A stretch of DNA of 64,000 bases from Virgibacillus_F flavescens (GCF_050574275.1 NZ_CP192260.1:1240001-1304000); one strand, 5' to 3'. Shown: positions 35,757 to 44,887, counted from the first letter of the stretch. Program-made: numbers and translations. Notes: generated by a model from the sequence alone, not told the origin.

Positions 35757-36653
35757 GTGGAATATCATGCATCTGTCAATGAAGATAATAAAAAATCGGA
35801 GAGGAAAGAAAGGTATGTTGTTCAAACTTTTAAACGGGTTCTGAAAAATAAACTGGCCGTATTTGGACTTATTGTTATAACGTTATTAATTATTCTAGCT
35901 TTATTTGCGCCACTTCTTGTAAGTCATGGACCACTTGAACAAAATTTACAGGAAACAGAACTTGGAATAGGGGCAGAGAACCACTTTCTTGGAACTGATA
36001 ATTATGGACGCGATATGTGGTCCCGGTTGGTTTATGGGGCACGAATATCACTCATTGTAGGACTGGCTTCGGTGTTTTTTGGACTGATAGGCGGGCTTAC
36101 GTTAGGACTGCTGGGCGGTTATTACCGGAAGATTGATGGTTTTGTTATGCGGATAGTAGATTTACTGTTTGCCTTTCCAGGAATCTTACTAGCTATGCTA
36201 ATTATCGCGATGCTTGGCACGAGTTTAATAAATGTTGTGATCGCAATTAGTATCTGGTCGATTCCGGGATGCGCACGAATCGTCAGGGGTAGTGTTTTAT
36301 CGATCAAAAAGCAGGAATATATTTTGGCGATGAAGTCTTTGGGGGCAAGCGACAGAAGGATTATTCTTAAACATATTCTGCCTAACTGTATGGCTCCGAT
36401 TATTGTATTTGCCACGATGCGGATGGGGACAGCGATTTTGTCCACGTCAGCGCTTAGCTTTTTGGGACTCGGCGCACAGCCACCGACACCTGAATGGGGT
36501 GCAATGATTGCGGCAGGTCAAGATTTCATGTGGAGTGCTCCACATATGTCGATTATCCCAGGTGTTGCAATTATGCTGACGATCTTTTCGTTTAACGTTG
36601 TTGGCGATGGATTAAGAGATGCGTTAGATCCGAATATGGAATTAGATGTATAA
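35757..36653 (+). CDS. Peptide ABC transporter permease (DppC/GsiD type), operon 1
   Basis: The partner permease, 298 residues, has the DppC layout: a cytoplasmic N-terminus, first helix LAVFGLIVITLLIILALF, LGTDNYGRDMWSRLVYGARISL, then the EAA loop VRGSVLSIKKQEYILAMKSLGAS and FLGLGAQPPTPEWGAMI. It starts with GTG; GAGAGGAGG lies eight bases upstream. It follows the first permease by 21 bp. Confidence 0.92.
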   Translation: MEYHASVNEDNKKSERKERYVVQTFKRVLKNKLAVFGLIVITLLIILALFAPLLVSHGPLEQNLQETELGIGAENHFLGTDNYGRDMWSRLVYGARISLIVGLASVFFGLIGGLTLGLLGGYYRKIDGFVMRIVDLLFAFPGILLAMLIIAMLGTSLINVVIAISIWSIPGCARIVRGSVLSIKKQEYILAMKSLGASDRRIILKHILPNCMAPIIVFATMRMGTAILSTSALSFLGLGAQPPTPEWGAMIAAGQDFMWSAPHMSIIPGVAIMLTIFSFNVVGDGLRDALDPNMELDV

Positions 36654-36671
36654 AAAAGAGGAGGAAGAAAT

Positions 36672-38213
36672 ATGAGTAAAAGAGTAATTCAATTGATGGT
36701 GCTGTTACTAATAGCGGTAGCTGGTTTAGTAGGTTGCAGTAATGATGAAAAGTCTGGCGGAGATGCGAATAGTGGTGATGCGCCTGCTGAAATAACGTAT
36801 GCATCCACTTCAGATGCTGCTGGATTATCTCCAATCGATACGAATGATTCCGTTTCTTCTAATGTAACGTATCAAATCTATGAAACATTGTTCACGATGG
36901 ATCCGGAGACGCTGGACACAGTGCCATTATTGGCAGAATCATATGAGACTCCAGATAAAAACACCTGGGTAATCAAGTTAAAAGAAGGTGTCAAGTTTCA
37001 TGATGGTACACCTTTTAATGCAGAAGCGGTGAAATATACATTCGAACAGCTTAAAGATCCTGAGCGAGCTGCTCCAAGAGCTTCCTTGGTAGAGCCGATC
37101 AGTTCAATTGAAGTAAAAGATGAATATACGGTTGTTTTGAAAACTGAAGAACCATACGGACCAATGCTTGCGGCGTTAAGTCATACGAATGCAGCGATTG
37201 TAAGTCCAACGGCTGATAAAGATGGCGATATTAACAAAGAACCTGTCGGCACTGGACCATTTGTTTTTGAAGAATGGGTAGAAGGTGACCATATTACCCT
37301 GACAAGAAATGAAGATTACTGGCAGGAACCTGCGGCGCTTGAAAAAGTTACGTACAAAGTAGTGCCAGAGACGTCAACAGCTATTTCTATGCTGGAAACA
37401 GGCGAAGTTCAATTTATCGATGCACTGCCTTCCGACCAGCTGCCAAGAATTGAATCAATCGATGGCGTGGAAGTACAGAAATCTGAAGGAACGCGTGTAT
37501 CTTATTTAGGATTTAACATGGATAAGGCACCATTTAATGAGCTTGAGTTTAGACAAGCCGTTGCTTATGGTGTGGATCAGGAAGCGTATGTGGAACAGTT
37601 AAACGGATTAGGAATTTATAATGAAAGCATCATTGGGCCGAAAGTCTTTGGCTACAATGAGGAAGCAAAAGATGCTGGGTACGCGTTTGATAAAGACAAA
37701 GCGGCACAAATGATCGAAGAAAATGGCTATAGCGGTCAAAAAGTAACGCTATTAGTAGCAAACCGTGATAACTATATGAAGATGGCCGAAATTGTTCAGG
37801 CACAACTTACAGAAATTGGTCTTGAAGTAGAAATCGAAACAATGGAATGGGCAACGTTCCTCGAGACAAGCAGTAAAGGAAATTATGAAATGACGTTCCT
37901 GGGCTGGTCAAACAGTACTGCCGATGGAAGTGAATTGCTGTATCCAAATCTGCACTCAGATAATATCGGATCATCCAATCGCAGTATGTACAACAATGCG
38001 GAATTTGATAAATTAGTAGACGAATCAAGAACCACTGTCGATCAGGAAGTTCGAAAAGAAAAACTGCATGAAGCTAATATCCTAGCTATTAAAGATGCAC
38101 CATGGATCGTTATGGAGCACGGTACGGTAACAGCTGCCTATGATAAATCTGTTGAAGGTCTAGTTGTGGATCCTACTGGTAAATGGTCACTATATGATGT
38201 CAGCAGAAAGTAG
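36672..38213 (+). CDS. Peptide/solute-binding lipoprotein (SBP family 5), operon 1
   Basis: Extracellular substrate-binding protein of 513 residues. The N-terminus has a lipobox (LVGC at about residue 23) for lipid anchoring to the outer membrane face. Family 5 motifs are present: YETLFTMDPETLDTVPLLAESYE, VKFHDGTPFNAEAVKYTFE and VGTGPFVFEEW. It captures oligopeptides, glutathione-like or nickel-type ligands; which of these cannot be told from the sequence. GAGGAGGAAG precedes the ATG. It is placed between the permease and ATPase genes. Confidence 0.92.
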   Translation: MSKRVIQLMVLLLIAVAGLVGCSNDEKSGGDANSGDAPAEITYASTSDAAGLSPIDTNDSVSSNVTYQIYETLFTMDPETLDTVPLLAESYETPDKNTWVIKLKEGVKFHDGTPFNAEAVKYTFEQLKDPERAAPRASLVEPISSIEVKDEYTVVLKTEEPYGPMLAALSHTNAAIVSPTADKDGDINKEPVGTGPFVFEEWVEGDHITLTRNEDYWQEPAALEKVTYKVVPETSTAISMLETGEVQFIDALPSDQLPRIESIDGVEVQKSEGTRVSYLGFNMDKAPFNELEFRQAVAYGVDQEAYVEQLNGLGIYNESIIGPKVFGYNEEAKDAGYAFDKDKAAQMIEENGYSGQKVTLLVANRDNYMKMAEIVQAQLTEIGLEVEIETMEWATFLETSSKGNYEMTFLGWSNSTADGSELLYPNLHSDNIGSSNRSMYNNAEFDKLVDESRTTVDQEVRKEKLHEANILAIKDAPWIVMEHGTVTAAYDKSVEGLVVDPTGKWSLYDVSRK

Positions 38214-38221
38214 GGTGTAGA

Positions 38222-39067
38222 ATGGAACATTTACTGCAAGTTGAAGATCTTGTTACCCAATATCGAACAGCCAAAGGGAAAGTCCCGGCTGTTCGGGGTA
38301 TTTCTTTTTTTGTAGATAAAGGCGAGACATTATGTATTGTAGGAGAATCCGGATGCGGAAAGAGCGCTACTTCTCTATCGATTATGAGTCTATTACCTAC
38401 GAACGGGGAAATAACAGGTTCGATCCGACTTAAAAATGAAGAACTAGTTGGGAAAACAGAAGATGCAATGCAGCGAATTCGCGGGAATGAAATCTCGATG
38501 ATTTTTCAGGAACCGATGACTGCTTTGAATCCAGTATTTAATATAGGTTTTCAAATTAGCGAGCCGTTAATGATACACCGAAAAATGTCCAAAAAAGCGG
38601 CAATGAGGGAAAGTTTTGAATTACTTAAAAAGGTCGGGATACCAAATCCTGCTGAAAAATTAAAACAATATCCCCATGAACTTAGTGGAGGAATGCGTCA
38701 ACGAGTAATGATTGCGATGGCATTAGCCTGCGAGCCTTCGCTATTAATCGCAGATGAGCCAACGACAGCACTGGATGTGACAATCCAGGCGCAGATTTTG
38801 GACCTGATTGACGATTTAAAAAAACAGATGGGAATGGGCGTGGTGTTTGTAACGCACGACATGGGCGTAGTAGCAGAGATTGCCGACAGAGTAATGGTTA
38901 TGTACGCCGGTGAAGTGGTTGAAACTGGAGACGTGTACAGCGTCTTTAACAACCCACAGCATAATTATACAAAAAAACTACTAGCCGCAGTTCCTAATGT
39001 AGATGATGATAACGAAAATTGGCTGCAAGGGGGAGAACTTGATGACAAGTCAACTGCCACTTCTTGA
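38222..39067 (+). CDS. Peptide ABC transporter ATPase (DppD type, short C-terminus), operon 1
   Basis: ATPase subunit of 281 residues: Walker A GESGCGKSAT, Q-loop FQEPMTALNP, signature LSGGMRQRVMIAMAL, Walker B LLIADEPTTALD, and the switch VTHDMGV. Usual DppD proteins are 320-350 residues and end with an oligopeptide-transporter C-terminal domain bearing four cysteines; this one stops shortly after NNPQHNYTKKLLAAVP and lacks those cysteines, which its counterpart in operon 2 retains. The gene overlaps the next one by 26 bp. Confidence 0.9.
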   Translation: MEHLLQVEDLVTQYRTAKGKVPAVRGISFFVDKGETLCIVGESGCGKSATSLSIMSLLPTNGEITGSIRLKNEELVGKTEDAMQRIRGNEISMIFQEPMTALNPVFNIGFQISEPLMIHRKMSKKAAMRESFELLKKVGIPNPAEKLKQYPHELSGGMRQRVMIAMALACEPSLLIADEPTTALDVTIQAQILDLIDDLKKQMGMGVVFVTHDMGVVAEIADRVMVMYAGEVVETGDVYSVFNNPQHNYTKKLLAAVPNVDDDNENWLQGGELDDKSTATS

Positions 39068-40013
39068 GGTAAAAGATTTGAAGAAGTACTTCCCGATTAA
39101 AAGTGGAATACTTCAGCGCACAACAGCAAACGTAAAAGCCGTACAGGATGTCAGCCTGCAGGTATTTGAAGGTGAAACCCTGGGGATCGTTGGTGAATCC
39201 GGCTGCGGGAAATCCACCTTTGGCAAAACAATACTGGGACTCGAGAAACTAACCAATGGCACCATTCAATTTCGCGGTCAGCATATTGAGGGATTGTCGA
39301 ATAAGAAATTAAAGGGATTCAAGAAGGACATGCAAATGATCTTTCAGGATCCGTTCGCTTCCTTGAATCCGCGGCAGCGAATAGGAAATGCGTTAGAAGA
39401 AGTATTTGTCATTCATACAGATCTGCCAAAAAATGAGCGAGAAAAAAGAGTTCGCGCGTTACTAGTAGAAGTAGGGTTGAAAGAAGAACATTATGAAAGA
39501 TACCCGCACGAGTTCAGCGGCGGTCAGCGACAACGTATTGGGATTGCAAGAGCAATCGCGCTTAATCCGTCATTAATTGTATGCGATGAAGCAGTCTCTG
39601 CGCTGGATGTATCCGTCCAGGCACAAATCATAAGACTGCTGGTTAATTTGCAGGCAAAATATCAACTGACGTATATGTTTATTTCCCATGATTTAGGTGT
39701 AGTCCGACATATGTGTGACCGTGTATTAGTCATGTATCTGGGGAAAATGGTGGAGCTTGGAACAGCGGAACAGATTTTCAAGAACCCGTTGCATCCCTAT
39801 ACAAGAGCATTGTTATCTGCTATTCCTCGTCCGGTTCCTGGTCGGAAAAAGGAGCGGGTCAGGTTAGAGGGAGATCTGCCTAGTGCGTCCGATTATCCGA
39901 CTGGATGTCCGTTCCATACGCGCTGTCCGATAGCGCAGGAGCATTGTAAGGTGGAAGTTCCGGAGTGGCGTGAAGTAGAGGAAGGTCATTTTGTGGCGTG
40001 TCATGAGGTTTGA
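39042..40013 (+). CDS. Peptide ABC transporter ATPase (DppF/OppF type), operon 1
   Basis: Second ATPase, 323 residues: GESGCGKSTFGKTILG, FQDPFASLNPRQRIG, FSGGQRQRIGIARAIALNP, LIVCDEAVSALDVS and FISHDLGV, then the C-terminal domain with GCPFHTRCPIAQEHC and a last Cys in VACHEV, the usual four-cysteine cluster. The start at 39042 is supported by GGGGGAGAACTTG and lies inside the end of the preceding gene, so the two are translationally coupled. A 21-bp repeat array begins 26 bp after its stop. Confidence 0.92.
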   Translation: MTSQLPLLEVKDLKKYFPIKSGILQRTTANVKAVQDVSLQVFEGETLGIVGESGCGKSTFGKTILGLEKLTNGTIQFRGQHIEGLSNKKLKGFKKDMQMIFQDPFASLNPRQRIGNALEEVFVIHTDLPKNEREKRVRALLVEVGLKEEHYERYPHEFSGGQRQRIGIARAIALNPSLIVCDEAVSALDVSVQAQIIRLLVNLQAKYQLTYMFISHDLGVVRHMCDRVLVMYLGKMVELGTAEQIFKNPLHPYTRALLSAIPRPVPGRKKERVRLEGDLPSASDYPTGCPFHTRCPIAQEHCKVEVPEWREVEEGHFVACHEV

Positions 40014-40039
40014 TGGGGTTGGGGTGTTTGGTGGCGCGG

Positions 40040-40270
40040 GCGCGCGAAATCAGCGTTGGTGTGCGCGATTCCCGGCTGGAGGTGCGCGAAATTTGAGTGA
40101 TGGTGCGCGATTCTGGCGGGATGGCGCGCGAATTCTGGTGAATGGTGCGCGATAACAGGTGTTCCGTGCGCGAAACCTGGCAGGTGTTGCGCGATTCTGG
40201 CAGGGTGGCGCGCGAATTCTGGGACGACGTGCGCGATTACACCTAGCCAATGCGCGATTCCATGATGATA
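40040..40270 (+). repeat. 21-bp periodic GTGCGCGA array D (11 units)
   Basis: Eleven units at 40040, 40061, 40082 and so on to 40250, all exactly 21 bp apart. Cores alternate among GTGCGCGA, GCGCGCGA, TTGCGCGA and ATGCGCGA. It lies entirely between the stop codon of the ATPase gene and the terminator at 40285, so it is probably transcribed as the 3' untranslated end of peptide transporter operon 1. Confidence 0.92.
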
Positions 40271-40284
40271 GATTAATAAAACAA

Positions 40285-40320
40285 AAGGTGCAGACCCACA
40301 ATGGGCTGCACCTTCTTTTA
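40285..40320. terminator. Terminator downstream of array D
   Basis: Stem AAGGTGCAGACCCA / TGGGCTGCACCTT followed by CTTTTA. It is similar to the terminator at 32929 and serves the convergent peptide transporter operon and Lrp genes. Confidence 0.8.
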
Positions 40321-40326
40321 ATATAA

Positions 40327-40776
40327 TTACAACTTATATCCGGTCCGGCTCTTAAATCGCTTCAGCAGGATCGAGCTTTCTACTCGGGTAATTCCTTCTA
40401 CGGCGTATAGTTCATTATTAATAAAGATCTCAAGCATCTTAAAGTCTTCGACAAGCACGTGCATATGTAAGGTGCTTGGGCCGGTCATCTGGTAGACGCT
40501 CGCTACACTTGGGTTGTCTGCGAGGTTTTGGGCAACTTCCTGGAGCTGCTTCGGTTCGACGTCCACTTCAAAGAAGGCGGAAACATTTTTGCCGAATTTC
40601 TCTGAATTTACGACAACGGTGAAGTTTTCGATTACTCCTTCATCCTTCATGTTTTGAATTCTATCTTTAACTGCTACGCGGGAGAAGCCTACTTTTTCTG
40701 CTAGTTCAACGTACGAAAGGCGCCCATCCCGAACAAGTTCTTCGATTATTTTTTTATCCACGTCATCAAATTTCAT
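40327..40776 (-). CDS. Lrp/AsnC family transcriptional regulator
   Basis: A 149-residue regulator with an N-terminal winged helix-turn-helix (DVDKKIIEELVRDGRLSYVELAEKVGFSRVAVKDRI) and a C-terminal RAM ligand-binding domain (SAFFEVDVEPKQ, VYQMTGPSTLHMHVLVED). Lrp-type proteins respond to amino acids. It is divergent from peptide transporter operon 2, whose promoter lies next to it, so it may regulate that operon. B. subtilis has an Lrp-type gene, ywrC, beside ywrB-ywrA; those genes lie 9 kb away here, so orthology is only possible. It has GGAGCAAAAG before the ATG. Confidence 0.9.
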   Translation of the reverse strand: MKFDDVDKKIIEELVRDGRLSYVELAEKVGFSRVAVKDRIQNMKDEGVIENFTVVVNSEKFGKNVSAFFEVDVEPKQLQEVAQNLADNPSVASVYQMTGPSTLHMHVLVEDFKMLEIFINNELYAVEGITRVESSILLKRFKSRTGYKL

Positions 40777-40877
40777 CTCTTTTGCTCCTAATTAATGCAA
40801 AATTAACTCTACTTTTAATAGTAACAGAAAACAGCAGATGTGAAAAGATTTTTGTGAAGGTTCTTATCCCTATTTTA

Positions 40878-41021
40878 TATACAATGTGAAACCATTTATG
40901 GACATTATTAACATTTATGAAAGCGTTTAATAAAATAAATAATATTTTTGTTAGAAAAAGCATTGACTTTATACTTTTAATTTTGTATTATATTAACAAC
41001 TTAAAGAATAGTTAGAAAATT
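40878..41021 (+). promoter_or_regulatory. Promoter region of peptide transporter operon 2 with cre-like and CodY-like sites
   Basis: TTGACT (40963-40968) and TATTAT (40986-40991) with a 17-bp spacer. TGAAAGCGTTT lies at 40918-40928 and AATAGTTAGAAAATT, about 12 of 15 matches to the CodY box, at 41007-41021. The distance from the cre-like motif to the -35 is 45 bp, the same as in operon 1, and ATACAATGTGAAACC is also conserved, so this region is a duplicate of 34616-34763. A 130-base leader follows before the first gene. Confidence 0.62.
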
Positions 41022-41150
41022 ACATACCTTAGACGGGAGGACGCGAAACTTCGGCAGGTTTTCATCTATTTTTGTTAACAGTTTTTCAAGAAGCGTACTT
41101 ATCTTAGTTTCATTTATAAGGAAACCTAAAATACAGGGAGGTTGTTTATT

Positions 41151-42716
41151 TTGACATTCACTTGGAAGAAAGCACTTTTTTTTCTACTAGTTGCAGTTTT
41201 TGTCGGATTAGCTGGATGTAGTTCAGATTCGTCAGAAGGAAAGAATAGTTCTGATAAGGATAGTAAAGAACCAGTAACTGAAAAGGAAGATAAGGATACA
41301 CTTACAATTGGTTTGGACGATGATCCGCCACAGCTGGATCCGCATCGTTCATCGGCAGCAGTGGACCGCCAAGTGTTTCAGAGCTTGTATAACACGCTTG
41401 TCGACATTGACGAAAACCTTGAATTCGTTCCAGAGCTAGCTAAGAGCTGGAAAATTTCTGAAGATGGTAAAACATATACGTTTGAACTTCAGGAAGGTGT
41501 AGTTTTCCAGGACGGTACTCCTTTTAATGCTGAAGCTGTTAAATTTAATTTTGAACGGATGCTTGATCCAGAGTTGGCATCACCGCGCAGCTCAGAAATT
41601 GATCTTGTTACAGAAGTGAATGCAGTGGAAGAGAATGTAGTCGAAGTGAAGCTTAAACAGCCATATGCTCCATTTTTATCCGTTTTAACGGACCGTGCAG
41701 GGATGATGGTTTCCCCAACAGCAGTTAAAGAATCAGGAAAAGATTTCTCCAACAATCCAGTTGGGACAGGCCCTTACAAGCTTGTAGAACGTGTACAGCA
41801 GGATCACATCGAACTGACTCGTTTTGACGATTACTGGGGAGAGGCACCGGCAATTAAAAACGTTGTATACCGCCCTTACCCGGATGGAAATACACGTGTT
41901 ACAAACTTAATTTCAGGCGAACTTGATATTGTAAATGAAATTCCTTACAAGGATATCGACAAAGTTAAAAAAGCTTCCAATATCAATATGTCAGTAAAAG
42001 ATGGTTTAGGATTCCAAGGATTGATGCTTAACACAGAAAGTGAACCATTTAAGAATAAGAAGGTACGTCAGGCGATCAATATCGCGATTGACCGTGCTGC
42101 GATTGCGAAAGTAGTGTATCATGATGGCGTTTCACCAGCTGTCAGCGCATTCCCGCCGTCCAGCTGGGCAAATCCGGAAGACATCGAAGTACCGGAAGCG
42201 GACATTGAAAAGGCTAAATCACTAATCGAAGAATCAGGACAGACAGATATCAGTTTCACATTAAAAATTACGCCTAAGCCAGAAGAAAAGCAGGTTGGGC
42301 AAATGCTGCAATCGATGCTAAGTCAGATTGGCGTAAAGGTAGAAATTGAAATGGTTGAGTTTGGTGCATTGCTTGAACAAATGCGTAACCATGATTATGA
42401 CGCACTTCGTATCGGATGGAGTGGACGTACAGATCCAGATGGAAATGCGTACACGTGGTTCTCATCTGAAGGGTCTCTAAACGAAATGAGTTATTCGAAC
42501 CCGAAAGTTGATGAATTATTAACAGAAGCTCGTACTACATCTGATCGCGAAGAACGTAAAGCACTATACAATGAAGTGTCGCACATTCTTTGGGAAGACG
42601 TTCCATACATCTTTATCTTCCACGAGAAGGACTACAAGTCAATGAAGAAATTTGTAGAAGGCTTTAACCACGTGCCAGACGGAATGATCAGAACAGAACC
42701 GATCAAGTTTAAATAA
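41151..42716 (+). CDS. Peptide/solute-binding lipoprotein (SBP family 5), operon 2
   Basis: A 521-residue extracellular binding protein with signal peptide and lipobox (LAGC near residue 24), a Ser/Lys/Glu-rich linker, and family 5 motifs LTIGLDDDPPQLDPH, VVFQDGTPFNAEAVKFNFE and VGTGPYKLVE. The initiation codon is TTG at 41151, chosen because AGGGAGGT lies eight bases upstream. In this operon the binding protein comes first, unlike operon 1. The nearby gamma-glutamyltransferase suggests gamma-glutamyl peptides or glutathione as cargo; that is inference. Confidence 0.92.
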   Translation: MTFTWKKALFFLLVAVFVGLAGCSSDSSEGKNSSDKDSKEPVTEKEDKDTLTIGLDDDPPQLDPHRSSAAVDRQVFQSLYNTLVDIDENLEFVPELAKSWKISEDGKTYTFELQEGVVFQDGTPFNAEAVKFNFERMLDPELASPRSSEIDLVTEVNAVEENVVEVKLKQPYAPFLSVLTDRAGMMVSPTAVKESGKDFSNNPVGTGPYKLVERVQQDHIELTRFDDYWGEAPAIKNVVYRPYPDGNTRVTNLISGELDIVNEIPYKDIDKVKKASNINMSVKDGLGFQGLMLNTESEPFKNKKVRQAINIAIDRAAIAKVVYHDGVSPAVSAFPPSSWANPEDIEVPEADIEKAKSLIEESGQTDISFTLKITPKPEEKQVGQMLQSMLSQIGVKVEIEMVEFGALLEQMRNHDYDALRIGWSGRTDPDGNAYTWFSSEGSLNEMSYSNPKVDELLTEARTTSDREERKALYNEVSHILWEDVPYIFIFHEKDYKSMKKFVEGFNHVPDGMIRTEPIKFK

Positions 42717-42803
42717 AGGAATAAAGCGCAAACGCCTGTTTATCGCCGTATGACCTGAAGGGCACTAGGCAATGGGGGTTGAAGCTGGATTATATGAAAC
42801 AAA

Positions 42804-42835
42804 ATAAGGTGTTGCGCGTGCTGGCAGCACCTTAT
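42804..42835 (+). promoter_or_regulatory. Intercistronic hairpin between binding protein and permease genes
   Basis: ATAAGGTGTTGC pairs with GCAGCACCTTAT around an 8-base loop. There is no T run, so it is more likely an mRNA stabiliser or processing site that raises binding protein output over the permeases than a full terminator. Confidence 0.5.
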
Positions 42836-42857
42836 CACATTAAAGGTGGGAAGCAGA

Positions 42858-43814
42858 ATGGGATACTTTTTACTTAGGCGACTGGGTCTGATGATCATCG
42901 TATTATTTCTCGTAAGTGTTATTGTTTTTGGACTTGTAAATATTTTACCTGGTGACCCGGCAACACTATTGTTGGGAGTGGAAGCGACACCGGAAACGCT
43001 TGCTGCCCTGCGTGATGAAATGGGATTGAACGATCCTGTTTATGTTCGATATTTTGACTGGGTAAGCGGAGTGGTCCAGGGTGATTTAGGCTATTCCATT
43101 CAGGATAACTCACCAGTAATTAGTATTCTTTTAAATAAAATTCCGGTGACGCTAGAGTTAACGATCATGTCGTTTATTATTGCGATGCTGATTGCGGTAC
43201 CGGCTGGAATTATAAGTGCCATACGGAAAGGCACACCGATCGATTATTTTGGAACAACATTTGCTTTGACAGGCGTGTCGCTTCCATCCTTTTGGTTAGG
43301 AATTCTGTTAATTTATGTTTTCGCTGTAACGTTGGATTGGTTTGCGCCATCTGGATATGTCCCGTTAACGGAAAACTTTTTCCAAAGCATCATGCTGATG
43401 ATATTGCCTGCTATAACGCTCGGTACGCGGATGTCAGCAGAAATGATGCGAATGATCCGGTCCAGTTTGCTTGAGGTTATGGAGTCTGATTACATTCGAA
43501 CTGGTTATGCCAAGGGATTAATGGAGCGATCCGTCGTGTTCGGACATGCTTTGAAAAACGCAATGATCCCTGTACTTACAGTAAGTGGCTTGCAATTGAC
43601 GACGCTCTTTGGCGGAACGGTAATTGTAGAAACGATTTTTGCAGTACCAGGTCTAGGTCGATTAATTTTAGAATCTATTTTGACAAGGGACTACCCGGTT
43701 GTGCAAGGTGTTGTGTTATTTATGGCCTTTGCAGTTGTTTTCATTAACTTTTTCATCGATATTTTATACTCCATCTTAGATCCGAGAATCAAATTAACTG
43801 GAGGATCAAAATAA
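42858..43814 (+). CDS. Peptide ABC transporter permease (DppB/GsiC type), operon 2
   Basis: A six-helix permease of 318 residues: LLRRLGLMIIVLFLVSVIVF, LPGDPATLLLG, the EAA loop MRMIRSSLLEVMESDYIRTGYAKG and the C-terminal DPRIKLTGG. Paralogous to the permease of operon 1. AAAGGTGG lies eight bases before the ATG at 42858; the frame is open to 42846. Its stop overlaps the next start (TAATG). Confidence 0.92.
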   Translation: MGYFLLRRLGLMIIVLFLVSVIVFGLVNILPGDPATLLLGVEATPETLAALRDEMGLNDPVYVRYFDWVSGVVQGDLGYSIQDNSPVISILLNKIPVTLELTIMSFIIAMLIAVPAGIISAIRKGTPIDYFGTTFALTGVSLPSFWLGILLIYVFAVTLDWFAPSGYVPLTENFFQSIMLMILPAITLGTRMSAEMMRMIRSSLLEVMESDYIRTGYAKGLMERSVVFGHALKNAMIPVLTVSGLQLTTLFGGTVIVETIFAVPGLGRLILESILTRDYPVVQGVVLFMAFAVVFINFFIDILYSILDPRIKLTGGSK

Positions 43815-44710
43815 TGAGACAGGTACAAGAGATAAATACGCAACCCACATCATTTACCGAGCGTCCGCAAGTGCGACTGCTTATCGGTATGCTTGAGCGA
43901 CTTTGGCAAAATAAGTTATCAGTTGCTGGTGGATTATTCATGATTGTCTTAATTATCATGGCAATATTCGCAGGTATCCTATCTCCGGCTGATCCCGCTG
44001 CGCAAAATTACAGTGCAGTACTGCAAGGTCCAAGTGCGGAACATTGGTTTGGGACCGATAACCTCGGACGTGATATTTTAAGCCGGGTGATCTACGGGGC
44101 GCAGGTTTCGCTGAAAGCTGGTTTAATATCGGTAGGAATTGCGCTGGCAATTGGTTTACCGATTGGATTATTTTCCGGTTACTACCGTGGAATATGGGAT
44201 GAGCTGCTGATCATGCGGTTTACCGATGCGATGCTTGCTTTTCCGCCGCTTATTCTGGCTTTGACGCTTGCAGCAGTATTAGGTGCAGGACTTGAAAACG
44301 CGATGATCGCGATTGGACTTGTTTTCACGCCAAACTATATTCGCTTAATGCGTGGAGAAGTACTAGCCAAGCGTGAAAGTGAGTACGTCGAGGCGGCGAA
44401 ATCGTCTGGTATTAGAGACTGGCGAATTATGATATTTCATATACTTCCGAACTCAATGGGACCAATTTTAGTTATGGCAACGTTAAATATTGCTGGAGCG
44501 ATTATCGCAGAAGCATCGCTGAGCTTTCTTGGGCTTGGTACGCAACCGCCTACACCGAGCTGGGGTGCGATGCTTGCTGAAGGGCAAGGGTATTTGACTT
44601 CGGCGCCATGGTTAGTAATCTTCCCGGGTTTATTTATTTTTATGGCTGTTATGTCGATCAACCTGTTCGGTGATGGTTTGCGAGATATGTTGGATCCGAA
44701 GATGAAGTAG
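43814..44710 (+). CDS. Peptide ABC transporter permease (DppC/GsiD type), operon 2
   Basis: The 298-residue partner permease with FGTDNLGRDILSRVIYGAQVSL, the EAA loop MRGEVLAKRESEYVEAAKSSG and FLGLGTQPPTPSWGAML. The ATG shares one base with the upstream stop, which indicates coupled translation. A palindromic element lies between this gene and the ATPase genes downstream. Confidence 0.92.
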   Translation: MRQVQEINTQPTSFTERPQVRLLIGMLERLWQNKLSVAGGLFMIVLIIMAIFAGILSPADPAAQNYSAVLQGPSAEHWFGTDNLGRDILSRVIYGAQVSLKAGLISVGIALAIGLPIGLFSGYYRGIWDELLIMRFTDAMLAFPPLILALTLAAVLGAGLENAMIAIGLVFTPNYIRLMRGEVLAKRESEYVEAAKSSGIRDWRIMIFHILPNSMGPILVMATLNIAGAIIAEASLSFLGLGTQPPTPSWGAMLAEGQGYLTSAPWLVIFPGLFIFMAVMSINLFGDGLRDMLDPKMK

Positions 44711-44769
44711 TGAGATTAACTTAAAAAAAACTAGGATTACATGTAAATAAAATGTGAGGATCAATCCTC

Positions 44770-44887
44770 GCAACTTCGAATATACTTCGCTTTCCGCGGG
44801 CGAGTGTCGAGCCTCTTCGGACTAACGTCCTTCAGGGTCTCGCCGATCTCTTACTTCCCGCAGGAGTCTACGTATATTCGAAGTTGC
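44770..44887. repeat. MITE-like palindromic element, copy 3, inside peptide transporter operon 2
   Basis: Arms GCAACTTCGAATATAC and GTATATTCGAAGTTGC are perfect complements and enclose CGCTTTCCGCGGGCGAG and TTCCCGCAGGAGTC. Weaker outer similarity to copies 1 and 4 extends to about 44720-44937, including AATCTACCAGTTTTTCAAT. It separates the permease genes from the ATPase genes of the same operon. Confidence 0.75.

Noticed and set aside
40766..40963. 65-codon minus-strand frame upstream of the Lrp gene
   Set aside because: It overlaps the conserved promoter region of operon 2 and the Lrp start, has no ribosome binding site and encodes no recognisable protein.
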